15,321 nucleotides of DNA from Deltaproteobacteria bacterium. GTDB lineage: Bacteria > Desulfobacterota > Desulfobaccia > Desulfobaccales > Desulfobaccaceae. A program made the translations under genes and the position numbers. Each line of letters starts with the position of its first letter. The stretch's first letter is position 1. The stretch lies in the NCBI GenBank assembly GCA_016874895.1, contig VGSX01000055.1:1-15321 (forward strand). Reading direction: 5' to 3'. Below are positions 14,560 through 15,321 of the stretch, piece after piece. A model generated the notes under the pieces. That model was not told the DNA's origin. It worked only from the letters and a program-made list of their open reading frames with translations, and made no database searches.

Positions 14560-15321
14560 ATGGCACTGTATCGGATCATCGACTGCCATCTGCACTGCGG
14601 GGTGCAGAAGGTGCCCTGGGCCTGGGAAAGGGTTCGGCCCCGCCTGCAGGCCGCTCAGGTGAGCGGCGCCGGGCTGATACCGCCGGTGGAAGATATCTAT
14701 GACCGATGGAATTTTAATTTTCAGGATACCCCGGACTGGCAACAGTGCCGCCGCCGGGCCCACCAGTATCTCCGGGGCCTAAAAGATCCGGGGATAACCC
14801 TGTACCCCTATTTTTTCGTCTGGAATGATTTTGCCTGGGAGGAGCTTGATTCCGCCTATGCGGCCGTCAAGTGGCACCGCCACGACAATGAACCGGAATA
14901 CCACTACGATGATCCCCGCTGCCGGGAATTTATCAACCGGGCCGTGGAGTTGGGGCTACCCATCCTCCTGGAGGAGAGCTTCGAGAACACCGTCTTTTTT
15001 ATCCGGGAACTGGCTCCGCAGGCCACCGTCATTATCCCGCATCTGGGGTTATTGAACGGGGGCTATGACCGCCTGCAGGCCGCAGGGCTTTGGGAACTCA
15101 ACAGGATTTACGCCGATACGGCCCTGGCGGGTTCTGGGGCCATCATGTCTTATCTTAACCTCTGTGGTTCGGACCGGCTTATGTTCGGCAGCGATTATCC
15201 CTTCGGTGATCCGGTAACCGAGAAGGAGAAGATTTTAGACCTTGGTTTGCCGGAGGCCGTGAATCAGGCCATCCTGGCGGACAACTGGCTGCGGCTGCTG
15301 CGGTCCGGGAGGCCTCCGGCG
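14560..15321 (+). CDS. Amidohydrolase (amidohydrolase_2 / COG2159 type), runs off the right edge
   Basis: The frame stays open from ATG 14560 to the window end (254 codons, no stop), so the 3' end is missing. It looks like a metal-dependent TIM-barrel hydrolase or decarboxylase of the amidohydrolase superfamily; the substrate is unknown. Seen motifs are DCHLHCG at residues 8-14 (the strand-1 HxH metal site), PILLEESFENTVFFIREL, then VIIPHLGLLNGGYDRL with the expected metal-ligand His, and DRLMFGSDYPFGDPV with the catalytic Asp near the C terminus. This order matches PF04909 proteins. An aromatic, acidic insert (about 85-125, with PYFFVWNDFAWEEL) replaces part of the usual barrel. Its ribosome site is poor and it lies 9 bases after the DUF498 stop, which suggests translational coupling. 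Confidence 0.82.
   Translation, partial: MALYRIIDCHLHCGVQKVPWAWERVRPRLQAAQVSGAGLIPPVEDIYDRWNFNFQDTPDWQQCRRRAHQYLRGLKDPGITLYPYFFVWNDFAWEELDSAYAAVKWHRHDNEPEYHYDDPRCREFINRAVELGLPILLEESFENTVFFIRELAPQATVIIPHLGLLNGGYDRLQAAGLWELNRIYADTALAGSGAIMSYLNLCGSDRLMFGSDYPFGDPVTEKEKILDLGLPEAVNQAILADNWLRLLRSGRPPA

Noticed and set aside
1..15321. CRISPR array, tRNA or rRNA gene
   Set aside because: I saw no regularly spaced direct repeats and no tRNA cloverleaf or rRNA sequence on either strand; a tRNA or repeat scan would be the decisive check.

Overview
The window looks like a chromosomal segment of a Gram-negative, GC-rich bacterium. The gene order lysS–lolC–lolD–bamA–skp–lpxD–fabZ–lpxA, and a BamA carrying a TolB-like domain ahead of its POTRA domains, fit the former Deltaproteobacteria (Desulfobacterota, perhaps a Desulfobacca/Syntrophobacter-like lineage). 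That placement is inference from gene order and protein style, not from a marker gene.

Positions 1-8520, all on the minus strand, form one tightly packed outer-membrane biogenesis operon. In transcription order it holds lysyl-tRNA synthetase (lysS), the lipoprotein-exporting ABC transporter (lolC permease, lolD ATPase), the beta-barrel insertase (bamA), a periplasmic chaperone (skp/ompH), and the lipid A/fatty-acid enzymes lpxD, fabZ and lpxA; lpxA runs off the left edge. Several junctions overlap (lpxD/fabZ by 4 bp, fabZ/lpxA by 8 bp) and most others are a few bases apart. A good sigma70-type promoter (8659-8687) lies about 140 bp upstream of lysS. The set supplies the outer membrane with lipid A, lipoproteins and barrel proteins.

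Positions about 8860-10540 are a graveyard of mobile DNA: the C-terminal part of an IS1380-type transposase (minus), apparently cut at its 5' end by an IS630-type element whose transposase is truncated and has lost its first catalytic Asp, followed by a frameshifted remnant of a DUF4338 (DruA-like) protein. A small orphan ORF with a strong ribosome binding site follows (10756-10953).

Positions 11137-15321 hold unrelated single-copy metabolic and RNA-modification genes: an aldo/keto reductase (+) converging on a beta-hydroxyacid dehydrogenase (−), with a near-perfect 26-bp inverted repeat between them; TrmJ-type tRNA 2'-O-methyltransferase (−); and, divergently, a two-gene unit of an Mth938/DUF498 protein and an amidohydrolase (COG2159 style) that runs off the right edge.

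I did not find a convincing intact, undescribed system. The items most worth a second look are the decayed DruA-like remnant, the BamA N-terminal domain, the intergenic inverted repeat and the Asp-to-Glu change in the aldo/keto reductase.
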